A DNA stretch of 64,000 nt, from the NCBI GenBank assembly GCA_964017235.1, contig OZ024931.1, forward strand, positions 23,164,189 through 23,228,188, given 5' to 3'. A program made the translations under genes and the position numbers. The notes beneath the pieces were generated by a model that was not told where the DNA came from, ran no database searches, and saw only the letters and a list, made by a program, of their open reading frames with translations. Below are positions 12,302 through 22,513 of this stretch, in pieces; the first letter of the stretch is position 1, and each line of letters opens with the position of its first letter. This DNA is from Sabellastarte sp. h YS-2021. Lineage: Eukaryota > Annelida > Polychaeta > Sabellida > Sabellidae.

Positions 12302-12679
12302 ATGGAAAATGCAGAAATAACTTACAGGGATTTGTATCTTCAAGTGAAGCGAATGAATTTGAAACATCCTCATATTTTTTTGACACTAGCACTGCCTCAT
12401 TTGAATATATCCTCATTAAAAGCATTTGGAGTTTCAATTTTTTATGTTTCATGTTTCATATGGCACTATCCAAGACATACTTTTGCTATAATATATGCAG
12501 CCGGGAGAATCTATAAAGATAAAATGATTGAATCCATTAAAATATGGTGGGAAAGAATGAATACATTTTCTCCATATGCCCAACATGTGATAGCAAGATA
12601 TAGGGTAGAAATGGAAAGATGTCAATCTGAGGAATCACAAGATGCATCATCAGATGATGAATCATCTGAAAACATATGA
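12302..12679 (+). CDS. small Polinton protein of unknown function
   Basis: 125 codons from ATG at 12302. The N-terminal half is basic/aromatic with a hydrophobic stretch (about residues 42-68, LKAFGVSIFYVSCF onward) that could be a membrane segment or a buried helix. The C-terminus is acidic and serine-rich (about residues 108-125). It is the first gene inside the left terminus, upstream of and on the same strand as PolB. I recognise no family. It could be a real accessory gene or an eroded exon; the ORF is intact and its AT-rich codon use matches PolB. Confidence 0.5.
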   Translation: MENAEITYRDLYLQVKRMNLKHPHIFLTLALPHLNISSLKAFGVSIFYVSCFIWHYPRHTFAIIYAAGRIYKDKMIESIKIWWERMNTFSPYAQHVIARYRVEMERCQSEESQDASSDDESSENI

Positions 12680-12785
12680 GGCAATTATGAACAATATGTT
12701 TATCAATTCATCTAGAAAATATACCTTAAAAGCTGATGTTCAAACTTGGTCAAGCTGATGTTCAACCTTGTTCTTTGATATAACA

Positions 12786-15700
12786 ATGGAAGGAAATATA
12801 CAAGACTATGAATGTAACAAATGTCACAGAAACTTAATCAATCAGAAGAATTTAGATTCTCATCGAAAGTTATGTGGAAATGAATATAGGAGTAAATTAT
12901 GTATCAAATGTGATAAATATTTTGTCACATCAAAGGCTTTTGCAGAACATTTACTGACATGTGGTCGATTTATGTGTTATCAATGTAATGTTCCTTTTAT
13001 TCATCCTAAGGCTTTGAACTATCACATTGAACATTTTCATAGATCATCACCTGATAAGAAGAAACAATATAAATGTTCAATATGTTATCATCTGTGTTTA
13101 TCAAGGAAAGAATTGTATAATCATAGGATGAATCAGCATGGTGGAAATGATAATCTTAATTTCATTCCACCATATATTATTCAACATGAGAATGAGGATT
13201 TGAAGCAAACATATATTACTAACCGCGAACATATACTGGCTGAAGATGAACATGGCGATCTCAAGAAGACATATAATTTTCAAACGAATAACCTACGCAG
13301 AGGATACAGGGAGATACGAGGACAAATTACTCAGATTTTTAATGAACAAAACCAAGCTTTTAGAGTTAATTTTGCATTTGGAATGATACTTTACAATAAT
13401 GAAACTGGAGAATATAGATATTTTGTTCCTCATTATAACAGTAAGATATTAACACATCCTTATACAATAACTAATAGAAACAGTATAAGATTTTTCATGC
13501 ATAAAATTACTGGCATAGATATTATCGAGCAAGCTAGAGCTGTTCGTCCATCTACAGCATGGACTTTAGCATTTATCACTAATGTGCAATATATTGTATT
13601 TTTAACAGATTTTCCTTTAGGGAATTCATCTACACTACCTGCTTATATTCGCTCGAACATTTATATAAAGTCTATGTATTATAATAAATATACTGGAAAA
13701 CCTTATACTGATAATTTTTGTTTTTTTCGATGTTTAAAACATCATTGAGGAAATGTTAAAAAGGTTAAAGAATATGTGGATATATGGAAGATGCACAAGA
13801 ATATTCCAAATGCTAACTCCTTTTCTTTTCATGGTGTGAAGCTGGAAGACATCACTGAACTTGAATTATGTTTCAATGTTAAAGTTATGGTTTATTGTTT
13901 AAATAGTAATGGAACTGTAAGTCTTATATATAATTCATTAAATAATAATACTGATGTTATGTATCTTAATATGTATGATAATCATTTTAGTTATATTACG
14001 AATTTTGAAAAACTTGTGAAAAAATTTCAGTGCGATAAATGTTTGAAACTATTCAAACGTCAATGGAATCTGAGAAGACATTATACCAACTGTTATGATA
14101 GAACTAAGTATTCATTTCCAGGTGGGTTCTTTTGTAACTCAACTACATTATTTGATAAATTGAAGTCACTTAATATACACGTTCCATTAGAATTTCAATT
14201 TTATAATAAATTTATTGTTTGGGATATGGAAGCCATATTACTTAAATCTAATTTATCTAAATCTGATAAATTAACATGGATATCTCAACATCATCCAATT
14301 AGCGTTAGTATAGCCTCAAATGTTGAAAATTTTGAAGAATCTGAATGTTTTGTTAATACAGATCCTGATCAGCTGATTAATCAAATGATGAGTTATATAA
14401 GCGAAATTAGTTTATATAATAAAGAACTAATGTCTGAAAAATATGATGAGGTTTATGTTCAGTTGAATGAGCTTATATCTCGATATAGCGGTAATTCCTC
14501 ATTAACTGAATTTTCTAAATCAAATCACGATAAAAAAATTGAATCACATTTTTTCAAATCCTTAACTAATATTAAGAAAGAATTGGATAGATATATTTCA
14601 CAAATACCAGTGATTGGATTCAATTCTGGGAAGTACGACTTAAACCTGATAAAGAAATATATAATGTCGTACATCGTCGAAAATTATACAGAACAAGATA
14701 TTCATACAATTAAGAAAGAAAATTCGTATCTCTCTATTTCAACTCCAGATATCAAATTTATAGATATTTCAAATTATTTGGCTTCTGGATGTTCATATTC
14801 TCAATTTTTGAAAGCCTATGGTTGTGATGAACCTAAAGGTATTTTTCCTTATGAATGGTTTGATTCCTTTGAAAAATTAAATTATCCTCAACTTCCACAA
14901 CCTGAAGATTTTTATTCAAAAATTAAGAAAGATAATCCAATAAAGAACGAGGGCGATTATAGGAAATTACAAGGAATTTGGGAAGACGAAGGCATGACAA
15001 CATTTGAAGATTACCTAATATATTATAATAATCTTGATACTGGTCCATTTGTTATTGCATTAAATAATTTGCTTAAAGTTTATTTTGATGAAGGAATAGA
15101 TATATTTAAAGATTATGTTACATTACCAGGTGTTGCTCGTAGAATGTTGTATAATTCATCAAATAGTAAATTTTCACTTTTTAATTATGAAAATGATCAT
15201 CTTTATTATACCTTTAAACAAAATATTGTAGGTGGACCTAGTATAATATTTTCTCGCTATCAAGAAAAGGGTGTTACTGATATTAAAGGTATTTTTAATA
15301 ATAAATGTCAATCTGTAGTGGGCTACGATTGTAATGGTCTATATTCCTACGCGATAAGACAAGAAATGCCTACTGGACTTTATGTTATTCGACCTCAGGA
15401 AAATAATTTTAGACCGGAAGTAAGTGAAAAATATATTGATTCTTATGTATGGTTGGATTATATCAGTAAGACAGAGAATGTGAAAATTTTACACAAATTA
15501 AATAATGGTAAAGAAATTCGTTTTGGAAATTATCTGGTAGATGGATATTGTGTTTCTACCAAAACAGTATATGAATATAATGGATGTTATTATCATAATT
15601 GTCCCTTTAATTGTTTCATTGTTAAGAGAATTAAAAGTAAGAAATGGCTTAAGAAAATTCAGGAAACACAAATCAAGGATGATATTAAGAAAAAGTTCTT

Positions 15701-17447
15701 ATTAGGACAAGGTTTGAAATACGTTTCAATACAGGAATGTGAATATAATGAAAAAGTAAAACCTAAATCTCTCTCATTGTATAACAACTACTTACCGAGC
15801 TATTATCAAAACAATAAGTCTACCCTATCTCAAAATAAAATAATCGATGATATAAGTAAAGGTTTGCTATTTGGTGCAGTTGAGGTGGATATAGCAATTA
15901 ATGATAATTTATTTGAATATTTTAAGGAATATCCTCCATTTTTCTGTACTTGTGACGTTCCAATGAATGCTATTGGGGAACATATGACTGAATTTTGTAA
16001 TGATAATGATATCAACTTCAAAAATGGAAAACTTTTGATAAGTGGGACGAAAGCTAAAAAAATTCTTTTGGCAACCCCATTATTGAAATGGTATTTGATG
16101 CATAATTGTAAAATTACTAAAATTTATCAAGTCATAGAATTTCAACCTAAGAAATCGTTTACCTCTTTCATAGAAACAGTAACAGAGAATAGAATAATAG
16201 GTGATAAACATAAAGATAAGTCAATAATAGGTGATACCTACAAATTATTAAGTAACAGTGCATACGGATCAGTTTTAATTAATAAGACAAAGCATTGCAA
16301 TATTAAATATTTAGATAATAAAGGAAAAGTTGTTAAAATGATAAATTCCAAAAATTTTAAAAGTTTAGATACTATCAATGACACAACCTATGAGGTTGAG
16401 ATGTATAAGAATCAGATTAAAATGGACAATTTTATTTTACAATATGCTAAATTGCGTATGTTAGAATTTTATTATGATTGTTTAGTGACATATATGAAAC
16501 CTAATTCTTTTGAAATAACTGAAACTGATACAGATAGGATCTATATGGCTTTAAATGAGGATTCATTACATAAATGTATAAAAGAGGAATATTACGAGAC
16601 GTACTATAAAGAAATTTATAACCAATGTAAAGATAACGATCAAGCAAAATGGTTTCCTAGAAAATGTTGTGATAAACATATTGCTATAGATAAGCGTTTT
16701 ACTGGAATTTTTAAGGAAGAATTCCTTGGAGATAAGATGATAAGTTTATGTTCTAAGTCCTACATTATTCAGAACAAACAGGGAAAACAAAAAATATCTT
16801 GTAAAGGAATTTCAAAAAAACATTTATCAGATCCTATGTCAAGTTTTGAAAATACGTTAAAGAATCGTACTATAAATTCGGCAAAGAATATGGGTTTTAG
16901 ATTGAAAAATAACAACATTTTTACATATTCACAGGAGAAGATAGGTTTTAATTATTTTTATTGTAAAAGAAAAGTATTAGGGGATGGTATAAGTACAGTT
17001 CCATTAGATATTGAATTATGTCCTTGGTCGAATAATGTTGAGTTAATAGAAAAAGTTCAGGATCCGTTATCCAATTTATATCCTTGTAAACTGTTACATA
17101 ATAATATTTTTTTTCCTTCCTCTGAACATCTTTTTCTTTACCATCTATGTTTACATTTCAATTATCAAAATACGGCTAGTGAACTTTTAAAAATTTTAGA
17201 TCCAACAGATCTACATAAATTCATTTCTGATAAAGCAATCGATTTAAATAAAGATTACGCTGTTATTGAAAGGCTAATGCGATTTTCCATCTTATTGAAG
17301 TTGAATCAATGTCCCTTGTTTTATAACAAATTATCAAAAATGGAAGGAACATTAATATATTATAAACAGGTAAATCTTAAAAAAGATCTGGCAGGTTTTC
17401 TTGGTGTCATTACAAAGTCTAGTTTAGTAAGTATTACCATCAGATAA
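12786..17447 (+). pseudogene. polB: Polinton protein-primed family B DNA polymerase, broken by one in-frame stop
   Basis: Replicates the linear element from its termini using a protein primer (family knowledge). From ATG 12786 the N-terminus has C2H2-like zinc-finger pairs (CNKCHRNL, CIKCDKYF, CYQCNVPF, CSICYHLC). An in-frame TGA at 13746-13748 interrupts an otherwise continuous frame. Downstream (residue 1 = 13776) come another C2H2 pair (about 87-107), exonuclease motifs FIVWDMEAI (about 147), GFNSGKYDLN (about 281) and YYNNLDTGPF (about 417), then polymerase motif A GYDCNGLYS (about 516), motif B KLLSNSAYGS (about 822) and motif C ETDTDRIYM (about 916). The last about 130 residues form a separate NADAR-like domain. 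Only the stop argues against function; readthrough, an internal start at 13776 or a sequencing error are alternatives. Confidence 0.9.
17060..17447 (+). other. NADAR-like C-terminal domain of the Polinton polymerase
   Basis: Sub-feature of PolB. After the polymerase palm/thumb the frame continues with a stretch matching the NADAR (YbiA/RibX-like) pattern: DPLSNLYPC, then FFPSSEHLFLYHL with the family's conserved Ser-Glu-His, a spacer, then YAVIERLMRFSILLKLNQCP and LFYNKLSKMEG. The family's usual terminal Asp-x-x-Trp-Gly is not clear: the Asp is visible (KKDLAGFLG) but no Trp. Known members process ADP-ribosylated or riboflavin-pathway substrates, and bacterial ones remove ADP-ribose from guanine in DNA. 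The match is by pattern recognition only, and the catalytic state is uncertain. Confidence 0.6.
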
Positions 17448-17541
17448 TGTTTCAGGCGAAAATATAGTTGGTAAAATAATGATGGATATATTAAAATATA
17501 AAAAAAATGACAAAATAATTAATGTTACATAACTTTATTTG

Positions 17542-17997
17542 TTATTTTTCATACATAAAATTGGTAAATACAAAGTTTTTAACTATTTCTTCATTCTTTT
17601 TAAGATCATTTGATAAAGTATTCAGTATTTTTTCCATAGTCCATTCTCTGCATGAATAGAAACTGTAGTACAAACAGAAGAGTCCACATGTATCTGTGAA
17701 GTAGTTTTGAAGTCTGTTATTGTTATATTTATATGTTATTTTTTGATCTTTTAATAAATTATGCAAAAATTCATCTGGTTTTTTCCCTAATGAATCAAAA
17801 TGATCAGCCCTCTCTATATCATTGTAGTGTAACACAATCCAGTGACTTCCTTTTTCGTAAGATCTATCTAGGTTAACTACTACAATTGATGGATCAGTTA
17901 AATCTTTGGGAACAAGATCTAATGGGTAAACTCCCTTAAAACGTTTTCGAATAAACTTATCTTGATTCATTAACCTATTCATTTGAATAGAATTCAT
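17542..17997 (-). CDS. PRO: Polinton adenain-like cysteine protease
   Basis: 151 codons. The adenovirus-protease/Ulp1-type catalytic set is visible in order: His in KGSHWIVLHY (about residue 52), Asp/acidic residue in ADHFDSLG (about 66-68), Gln in NNRLQNYF (about 97) and the nucleophile Cys in TDTCGLFCLYYSFY (about 104). Family role: maturation cleavage of capsid and core proteins. It is convergent with PolB (94 bp between stops) and begins 13 bp after the major capsid stop, so it is the last gene of the leftward structural block. Size is normal for Polinton proteases. No break seen. Confidence 0.9.
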   Translation of the reverse strand: MNSIQMNRLMNQDKFIRKRFKGVYPLDLVPKDLTDPSIVVVNLDRSYEKGSHWIVLHYNDIERADHFDSLGKKPDEFLHNLLKDQKITYKYNNNRLQNYFTDTCGLFCLYYSFYSCREWTMEKILNTLSNDLKKNEEIVKNFVFTNFMYEK

Positions 17998-18010
17998 TTT
18001 TTTTTAATTT

Positions 18011-19318
18011 TTAACTTACATTAACATTTCTAGCCTGATCAACTGTCATTATCTCTGGAAACTTAGCATAAACAATGATATTTATAGTCTCTCCTAATGC
18101 CTTTGAAAATCTAACACTTAACCTAACTCTCCCTCTAGGGGATTTTGACATGACACTTCCTGTTAAAAAGCTTTGTATATCAAATAAATATAAAGCATAT
18201 CCATCCGGATAATCTGTTGGATTTATAATAATACCACTTTTGGAATTTAAATCACTGTCTAATAAACTTAGATATGATGAAACATAATCTTTTTCGTCAA
18301 AATTTGGTCTGAAAGGTCGACTTGGTACTGGCTGACCATCTACGTTAATTTCTAGGTAATTTACTCCCATATTCATAAAATTAAAAGGATTTTTTTCATA
18401 ATCTCCTGAATATGCAGAATTAGAGACCATACCAATTATTATTTTACTAGGTACCTGTCCATGAAATATATTATCTGTCATAAATGTATGAGAGCCTCCT
18501 GCTACACTGAAACTTTTAATATCACTACGCCAGAATGGGTATAATGCTGGACTAATTTTTAAAGCATCATTATGAGCTACAATCACACCTGGATGTAAAC
18601 TTACAAAGCAAACTTTCAGTACAGCTGATGTTATTTTTAATTTATAATTTTCATCACCAAACCTCATCAATCTAAACTCATTGCTTGATTGAAAAAATTT
18701 TAAATTAACAGAAACTCCATTTAAAATTGATCTTATTTGATCTTTTCCAAAATCTACATATAGACAACCCTCAATACTAGCTGTTCCTCCATCCTTTGTC
18801 AATCTCGCTCTTTCAGTAAAAGCTGTGTTGCTTCCAATATAAGTATTGGAATCCATTTCACCAGCTTGATCTTTTAAAAAGAGTGCTGCATAACCTTGTG
18901 ATGTTACCATTTCATCGTTAGAGGTTAATAAGATATCCATAATTGCTTTATAAGGGTAATTGACTCCAATATCTGGTGATACAATTTTTTGGTTGAACGA
19001 TAAATCGATTTGTCTGAAAATGCTATGTAAAGGAAAATTAACAGGTCCTACTTGATCACTATCAGCAGTTGGTTGTCCATTTATATCTCTCTCGTCACGA
19101 ATTGGATCTCCTTTTTCATTTGTTATGTAATATTTAATATGTAGTTTTGTTTTACTTAAATTTATATAATCTACTGATGTTCCTGGAATGTTAAATTCTA
19201 TAGTCCCACTGTCTGATAATGTCGCTATAGGATTGAATTCCACCCAATATTCTCTTTGAATCGAATTATCGATAGGTGGAGGAACAAAAATAGATAATGA
19301 GTTTTGTACTACATCCAT
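18011..19318 (-). CDS. Polinton major capsid protein (double jelly-roll, PY)
   Basis: 435 codons from ATG 19318. Family traits seen: an N-terminal proline-rich start (FVPPPIDNSIQREYWVEFNP), a beta-rich body with SGTIEFNIPG, PLHSIFRQIDLSFN and NYPYKAIMDILL, then FHGQVPSKIIIGMV, PFNFMNMGVNYLEINVDGQP and SRPFRPNF, ending with a short beta strand region (VRLSVRFSKAL). This is the abundant invertebrate family annotated after C. elegans F54H12.2 and identified as the Polinton double-jelly-roll capsid protein. It lies between the protease and a basic protein gene, with a 10-nt overlap to the latter's downstream frame. Intact. Confidence 0.85.
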   Translation of the reverse strand: MDVVQNSLSIFVPPPIDNSIQREYWVEFNPIATLSDSGTIEFNIPGTSVDYINLSKTKLHIKYYITNEKGDPIRDERDINGQPTADSDQVGPVNFPLHSIFRQIDLSFNQKIVSPDIGVNYPYKAIMDILLTSNDEMVTSQGYAALFLKDQAGEMDSNTYIGSNTAFTERARLTKDGGTASIEGCLYVDFGKDQIRSILNGVSVNLKFFQSSNEFRLMRFGDENYKLKITSAVLKVCFVSLHPGVIVAHNDALKISPALYPFWRSDIKSFSVAGGSHTFMTDNIFHGQVPSKIIIGMVSNSAYSGDYEKNPFNFMNMGVNYLEINVDGQPVPSRPFRPNFDEKDYVSSYLSLLDSDLNSKSGIIINPTDYPDGYALYLFDIQSFLTGSVMSKSPRGRVRLSVRFSKALGETINIIVYAKFPEIMTVDQARNVNVS

Positions 19319-19695
19319 AATGATTTATATTTTTGTTTTCTTGTTTTTTCTCCCTTCTTCTTTTCCTTTCCTTTTAAACTCTGCCTCTTAACTGTTCCTT
19401 TAATTTTATACTGACTTTTTCTGTTTTTAATCTTTTTTTTAATCTGTTTGAGCTGACCCTTGCCTCCACTTTGAATATCTGTACTTTTCTCATTCCTATT
19501 TATACCATTTTCTTGCTTTAATTCACTTTTTGCTTGATCTACAGCAGCCTCAGTAGGATTTACAACAGTGACGTCAATATTATCTTTAGGAATATCTGAA
19601 TTATTCTTATGTATTCCTTCAATTATGTAGAAATCCGGTTTGAAACCGATTTTTTCCTTGAATACACTTTTTACAAAAATCCTGGTAAGCTGTCA
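19309..19695 (-). pseudogene. small lysine-rich Polinton protein, frameshifted
   Basis: The ATG at 19693-19695 overlaps the minor-capsid stop (ATGA), as expected in this tightly packed block. That frame (MTAYQDFCKK) closes after 25 codons. A second frame, open from about 19685 to a stop at 19309-19311, encodes an acidic-to-basic protein whose last about 50 residues are mostly Lys/Arg/Gln (QIKKKIKNRKSQ, KGKEKKKGEKTRKQK). The two frames are best explained as one gene with a single frameshift near its start. The lysine-rich tail suggests a nucleic-acid-binding core protein, but I recognise no family. Confidence 0.55.
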
Positions 19696-20103
19696 TTGTA
19701 TCTTTTTTAAATGTAGCGTCAGTCTAGTTGTTCCAGTAATACTCGATGGGGTTTTAAAATTTTCATCCCTTATATATATCCTCAAGCGATTAAGGGAATG
19801 ATTTTTTACTTTTATGTAATAAATTTCTTTATAATTAAAATAATTTTGATTGTTATTAGGATAAACCATTCTTAATACAGGTTTTAAAGAATCGCCTACA
19901 TAACTATTGTCACATATATCGCATAAGACAAACACAGTCTCCAGCAAATTTGAACTATGATAAAAATCGCACAACCCTATTACCCATTCACCCTGTAAAT
20001 GAATTCTTTCTGGCAATTCTGTTACAAAATTATAACTGTTATTATCAGGATGAAATAATAAAGAATCAGTTGAACCTAGGAAAAAATAAAATTCACTGTC
20101 CAT
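19693..20103 (-). CDS. Polinton minor capsid (penton-like, PX) protein
   Basis: I chose ATG 20103 (MDSEFYFFLGS, 136 codons) because the upstream extension has only a GTG and would abut the integrase stop. Family traits: N-terminal FYFFLGSTDSLLFHPDN, then ELPERIHLQGEWVIGLCDF (the common '.I.L.GEW.VGL.E' strand), and a C-terminal end NRLRIYIRDENFKTP followed by TGTTRLTLHL. This is the single-jelly-roll minor capsid family of invertebrate Polintons. The middle is short compared with many relatives. It starts about 40 bp after the integrase stop and its own stop overlaps the next ATG. Confidence 0.7.
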   Translation of the reverse strand: MDSEFYFFLGSTDSLLFHPDNNSYNFVTELPERIHLQGEWVIGLCDFYHSSNLLETVFVLCDICDNSYVGDSLKPVLRMVYPNNNQNYFNYKEIYYIKVKNHSLNRLRIYIRDENFKTPSSITGTTRLTLHLKKIQ

Positions 20104-20143
20104 TCTTCTTTTTCTTATGTTTTCTTGTTTAGAATTTTGCACT

Positions 20144-21316
20144 TTATATATCAGTAATATTTGTCTCTGGTATCCAAGAATTAAATCTCTTTGGCCAGCC
20201 TTTCCATTTTACTAATACCTCACGAATCCCCTTTCTTTTTCTTCGTGATTCAATTTTTTCGATTTTATATATAGTATTCTCATCCAAAAATGCTAATTGA
20301 AGTTCGGGTTCATAAAAATATGATTGAATTGTGTCATTATTATAATCTTTAATTTGATACATAGGAATATTTTGATTCATTTTCTTATTAATAATTGTAA
20401 AAATCTCTCCAGTCCATTTTTCTGAATATTCCCTATCAAACTGATTCTTCAGATAACTTATTTTAACCCTATCACCCAACCTAAACTTATATCTTCTAGG
20501 ACTAACCTCTGCAAGTTTAGGATTTTTCTTTTTTCGATCAGTTCCATACTGTTTTTGCCATAAATCATATTTTTTGCCTTCTTTACTTGCCTCAAAAGGT
20601 GACATTCCTATAGATCTATGTTTACTATTATTGTAACTATAAGTTAAGTTATCTAATTCATCGATCCATCTGAAGGTATCATTAGCGGTCAAATATTTTA
20701 TGATCTTTAATTTTATAGTTTTAATTACTCTTTCTGCATAATTTGCCTTAGTTTCATAAAAAGTATAAATATGTTTAACTTTTTTTTCCTTTAAAAAATT
20801 TCTAACTTCTCTATTAACATATTCACTTCCTTGATCACTCCTAAGAATATGAGGTTGATCTTGCGATTTTTGAAAAACTTTTTCCAAAACAGTCACCATT
20901 TCACGTCCTGTAAGTGTTTTCATTGCTTGAGTATATAAAAATCGCATAAAAATATCTATGAAAACAGCAAAGTAGCCATATCCATCATTTTGTTTTTTAT
21001 ATTTTACCATATTAGCCGTATCCGTATCCCATTGATAGTTCTTGTAGAAAGCAAGTACACGAGGTCTTTTAAATCTTCGTCTTACAGGGCAATGTGCTGT
21101 GTATGACTCCTGTTTGCTTAACCATATTCTGATATCTTTCCTAGAAATTTTTTTATCAGTATTTAATCTAATGTAGTTATATATCTTTTCAATACTGCTA
21201 AAGGAGGCAGGATGTCTTGTATCATAATATATTTTTTGTAAATATGAATCAATCTCAGATGAAGTTTTTTTGCCATTTTTTAACCCAATTTGGTTCTGAT
21301 CTTGATCCTGCACCAT
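20144..21316 (-). CDS. INT: Polinton DDE integrase with C-terminal chromodomain
   Basis: Inserts element DNA with a 6-bp stagger (family knowledge). About 390 codons from the ATG at 21316. The N-terminal helix region (HPASFSS, IRIWLSKQESYTAHCPVRRRF) is followed by the RNase-H-fold core with D in QWDTDTANM (about residue 91), D in LRSDQGSEY (about 155) and E in KANYAERVIKT (about 191), a D,D35E spacing. The C-terminus is a chromodomain (YKIEKI, REVLVKWKGWPKRFNSWIPE). The nested LTR array begins at 21317, exactly abutting this ATG; an open frame containing earlier ATGs exists on the far side at 42184 and up, so the natural start may have been a few codons upstream and the natural promoter is now 20.9 kb away. 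Confidence 0.9.
   Translation of the reverse strand: MVQDQDQNQIGLKNGKKTSSEIDSYLQKIYYDTRHPASFSSIEKIYNYIRLNTDKKISRKDIRIWLSKQESYTAHCPVRRRFKRPRVLAFYKNYQWDTDTANMVKYKKQNDGYGYFAVFIDIFMRFLYTQAMKTLTGREMVTVLEKVFQKSQDQPHILRSDQGSEYVNREVRNFLKEKKVKHIYTFYETKANYAERVIKTIKLKIIKYLTANDTFRWIDELDNLTYSYNNSKHRSIGMSPFEASKEGKKYDLWQKQYGTDRKKKNPKLAEVSPRRYKFRLGDRVKISYLKNQFDREYSEKWTGEIFTIINKKMNQNIPMYQIKDYNNDTIQSYFYEPELQLAFLDENTIYKIEKIESRRKRKGIREVLVKWKGWPKRFNSWIPETNITDI
21313..21316. repeat. target site duplication of the LTR array, left
   Basis: CCAT here and at 42184-42187 flank the outermost LTRs (TG...CA ends). A 4-bp duplication fits Ty3/Gypsy-type integrases and shows that the array ends are integration ends. Confidence 0.8.
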
Positions 21317-22330
21317 TGTTACGGTCACGGGCAAGCACGGTAGCAATTACCGGTTGTCTTTAAGTTGTAACAGAAAAAAAAGCAAAAAGCTTAACTTAAC
21401 AAATTTATTTAGCGATTAACAATAATGATTACAGTCAACTGGTATGCCCTTAACTAAGCACACTAATACAATAACAAGATCTAGCTGACCTGACCACTGA
21501 GATTAAGAATAAGTTTATCCGCCGTATCCCGCAATCTGTTCTGTAATCCGTCCTGTGGTATATTCTGTGATCTGTCCAATGTCCTGTGGTCTGTCCCGTG
21601 ATCTATCCAGCGTTCACTTGCACACAGATATCTATATCCTGTGACCCGTCCCACACTCAACAACACAAAAGGTGCTTGTCCTGCTATCCTTTATATATCC
21701 AGTCACACAGAAGGTCTGTCTGGAGATTTTTAGAGAGTTAACACAATTGTACTGTCTGCTCCAAGATATGGACAATGTCCAAAATGCAGTAAATCCACTC
21801 TCTGTTATATAACTGTACAATATCCAAAAATATCCAAAGTGCAATAAATCTGTCCAGACAATGTATCTAGTTCACTCCAGTAAAAGTTCACACCAACACA
21901 AGTTATATTATACTCCAAAACACAATAGCTCTCCTTATAGCAAGCGAATACAAAGTTCACTTGTGGTCAGATGTACATTCCTTATATACCTTCACAGATT
22001 TCTCTGGAATTGTACAGAACCAACTCAAAAAGCTTGAGCCATCTAGGCCAAAGGAGGAAGTTCTAGAAACTACTGGTAATTGGATTTCCCCAAATCTAAC
22101 ATAACCACTGAGGGGGGGATTTCCCCCAGTCTGTGAACAGATCAATAAACACTAAAACACAAAAGTCAATAACTCCCTTACTTTAAATGTCAACACACAA
22201 AAAGAACCAACAACACAATTATCTTTTATGACAATGTATAAACATAAAGCTTAAATTAAACAATGCACTAATATAGTGCCTAATATATGTAATATACAAT
22301 GTACTAATATAGTGTCCAATATATGTAACA
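21317..22330 (-). repeat. LTR 1 (3' LTR of copy 1)
   Basis: Starts TGTTACGGTCACGGGC and ends TATATGTAACA on the plus strand (inverted TGTTAC/GTAACA ends). On the coding strand it contains TATATAAAG-like TATA at about 21689-21700 and an AATAAA signal at 21404-21409, so U3-R-U5 can be roughly placed. Short ORFs inside it are repeat-specific and not coding. Confidence 0.95.
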
Positions 22331-22345
22331 CCTCCCCCCTTAAAG
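22331..22345 (-). other. polypurine tract of copy 1
   Basis: On the minus strand the run TTTAAGGGGGGAGG directly abuts the 3' LTR, the expected position for plus-strand priming. The same tract abuts LTR2 (28472) and LTR3 (34586) but is absent next to LTR4, which has Polinton sequence outside. Confidence 0.85.
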
Positions 22346-22513
22346 AAAAATTTTGGAAACCAAGGGATTACAAAATTTTACAAGAGATTTTCATGATGTA
22401 TACAAACACAGGTAATAACATTTTACAAAACATTTTTGTCTAAATACAAAAGTAAAATTAGTACCATGTATAACCTTTATAAACTTACTAATTACAGGTA
22501 TATAAATTACACT

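Noticed and set aside
20144-20330. Chromodomain as evidence that the Gypsy element is a chromovirus
   Set aside because: The chromodomain is the C-terminus of the Polinton integrase; the LTR element's integrase ends in a GPY/F module without a chromodomain.
21481-22145. Short minus-strand ORFs in each LTR
   Set aside because: Located within the LTR, short, no motifs; better explained as U3/R sequence.
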